Shown in pieces: positions 7,502 to 7,591 of a stretch of DNA of 7,591 bases. The DNA is from Bacteroidales bacterium. GTDB lineage: Bacteria; Bacteroidota; Bacteroidia; Bacteroidales; UBA10428. The stretch lies in assembly GCA_016926235.1 (NCBI GenBank), contig JAFGOZ010000612.1:1-7591 (forward strand), in the 5' to 3' direction. The number at the start of each line of letters is the position of its first letter. Position 1 is the first letter of the stretch. The notes under the pieces were generated by a model. That model did no database searches. It was not told the DNA's origin and was given only the letters and a program-made list of their open reading frames with translations. A program made the position numbers and the translations under genes.

Positions 7502-7570
7502 CAAAATTAAAAGCGAAAAAATAAACTTAGGAGGACAATCATGTAAAAAAGGAGGATATATGTTTACAAG
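7502..7570 (-). promoter_or_regulatory. Promoter with tandem 21-bp direct repeat (probable activator site), LamG gene
   Basis: In the transcription direction, two 21-bp units lie back to back (7570-7550 and 7549-7529), each ending in TCCTCCT. The proximal unit has the form TTTTTACA-N6-TCCTCCT, matching the upstream unit of the symporter site at 16 of 21 positions. Nineteen nucleotides later comes TAATTTTG (7509-7502), a perfect match to the Bacteroidota -7 box TAnnTTTG. The last TCCTCCT replaces the normal TTTG -33 element, as expected for an activator-dependent promoter. The predicted transcript starts near 7497 and has a leader of about 185 nt. An AraC-type or hybrid two-component regulator is the likeliest reader, by analogy with AraC half-site spacing; no regulator gene is in the window. 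Confidence 0.6.
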
Positions 7571-7591
7571 ATAAAAATGTATTGAAGTATA

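Noticed and set aside
7571..7591. Possible third repeat unit at the right edge (ATAAAAATG resembling 889-897 beyond the other site).
   Set aside because: It lacks the AGGAGGA block, the offsets from the repeats differ between the two sites (21 versus 38 nt), and the match is only AT-rich.

Overview
The window is AT-rich, and all recognisable genes lie on the minus strand. It comes from a Bacteroidota genome. The evidence is an adjacent SusC/SusD outer-membrane glycan-uptake pair, a secreted protein ending in a type IX secretion (T9SS) sorting domain, a lack of strong Shine-Dalgarno sites in front of most genes, and -7-type promoter boxes of the Bacteroidota TAnnTTTG form. It looks like part of a polysaccharide utilisation locus (PUL) in a free-living or marine/gut Bacteroidales-like organism; the genus cannot be told from the sequence.

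Layout in the direction of transcription (high to low coordinates): (1) 7502-7570, a promoter with a tandem 21-bp direct repeat just upstream of a perfect TAnnTTTG box; (2) 7311-6328, a secreted LamG-fold protein with a C-terminal T9SS sorting domain; (3) 6293-6254, a hairpin terminator; (4) 6073-2885, a SusC-family TonB-dependent transporter, followed after 27 bp by (5) 2857-1238, its SusD-family surface lipoprotein; (6) 1217-1179, a strong intrinsic terminator; (7) 1104-982, the remnant of a T9SS sorting domain whose gene body is gone, with its own hairpin terminator at 953-927; (8) 871-803, a second copy of the tandem repeat with a -7-like box at nearly the same spacing; (9) 662 to the left edge, the N-terminal 220 residues of an SGLT-like sodium/sugar symporter cut off by the window.

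Inferred cooperation: the LamG protein is probably exported across the outer membrane and may bind or present glycan. SusD captures oligosaccharide and SusC imports it with TonB energy. After periplasmic hydrolysis by enzymes not in this window, the symporter carries a monosaccharide across the inner membrane. The most noteworthy signal is the shared tandem repeat in front of the LamG gene and the symporter gene, which suggests one AraC-type or hybrid two-component regulator acts on both. No such site was found in front of susC. No carbohydrate-active enzyme, regulator, RNA gene, CRISPR array or insertion sequence was recognised here.
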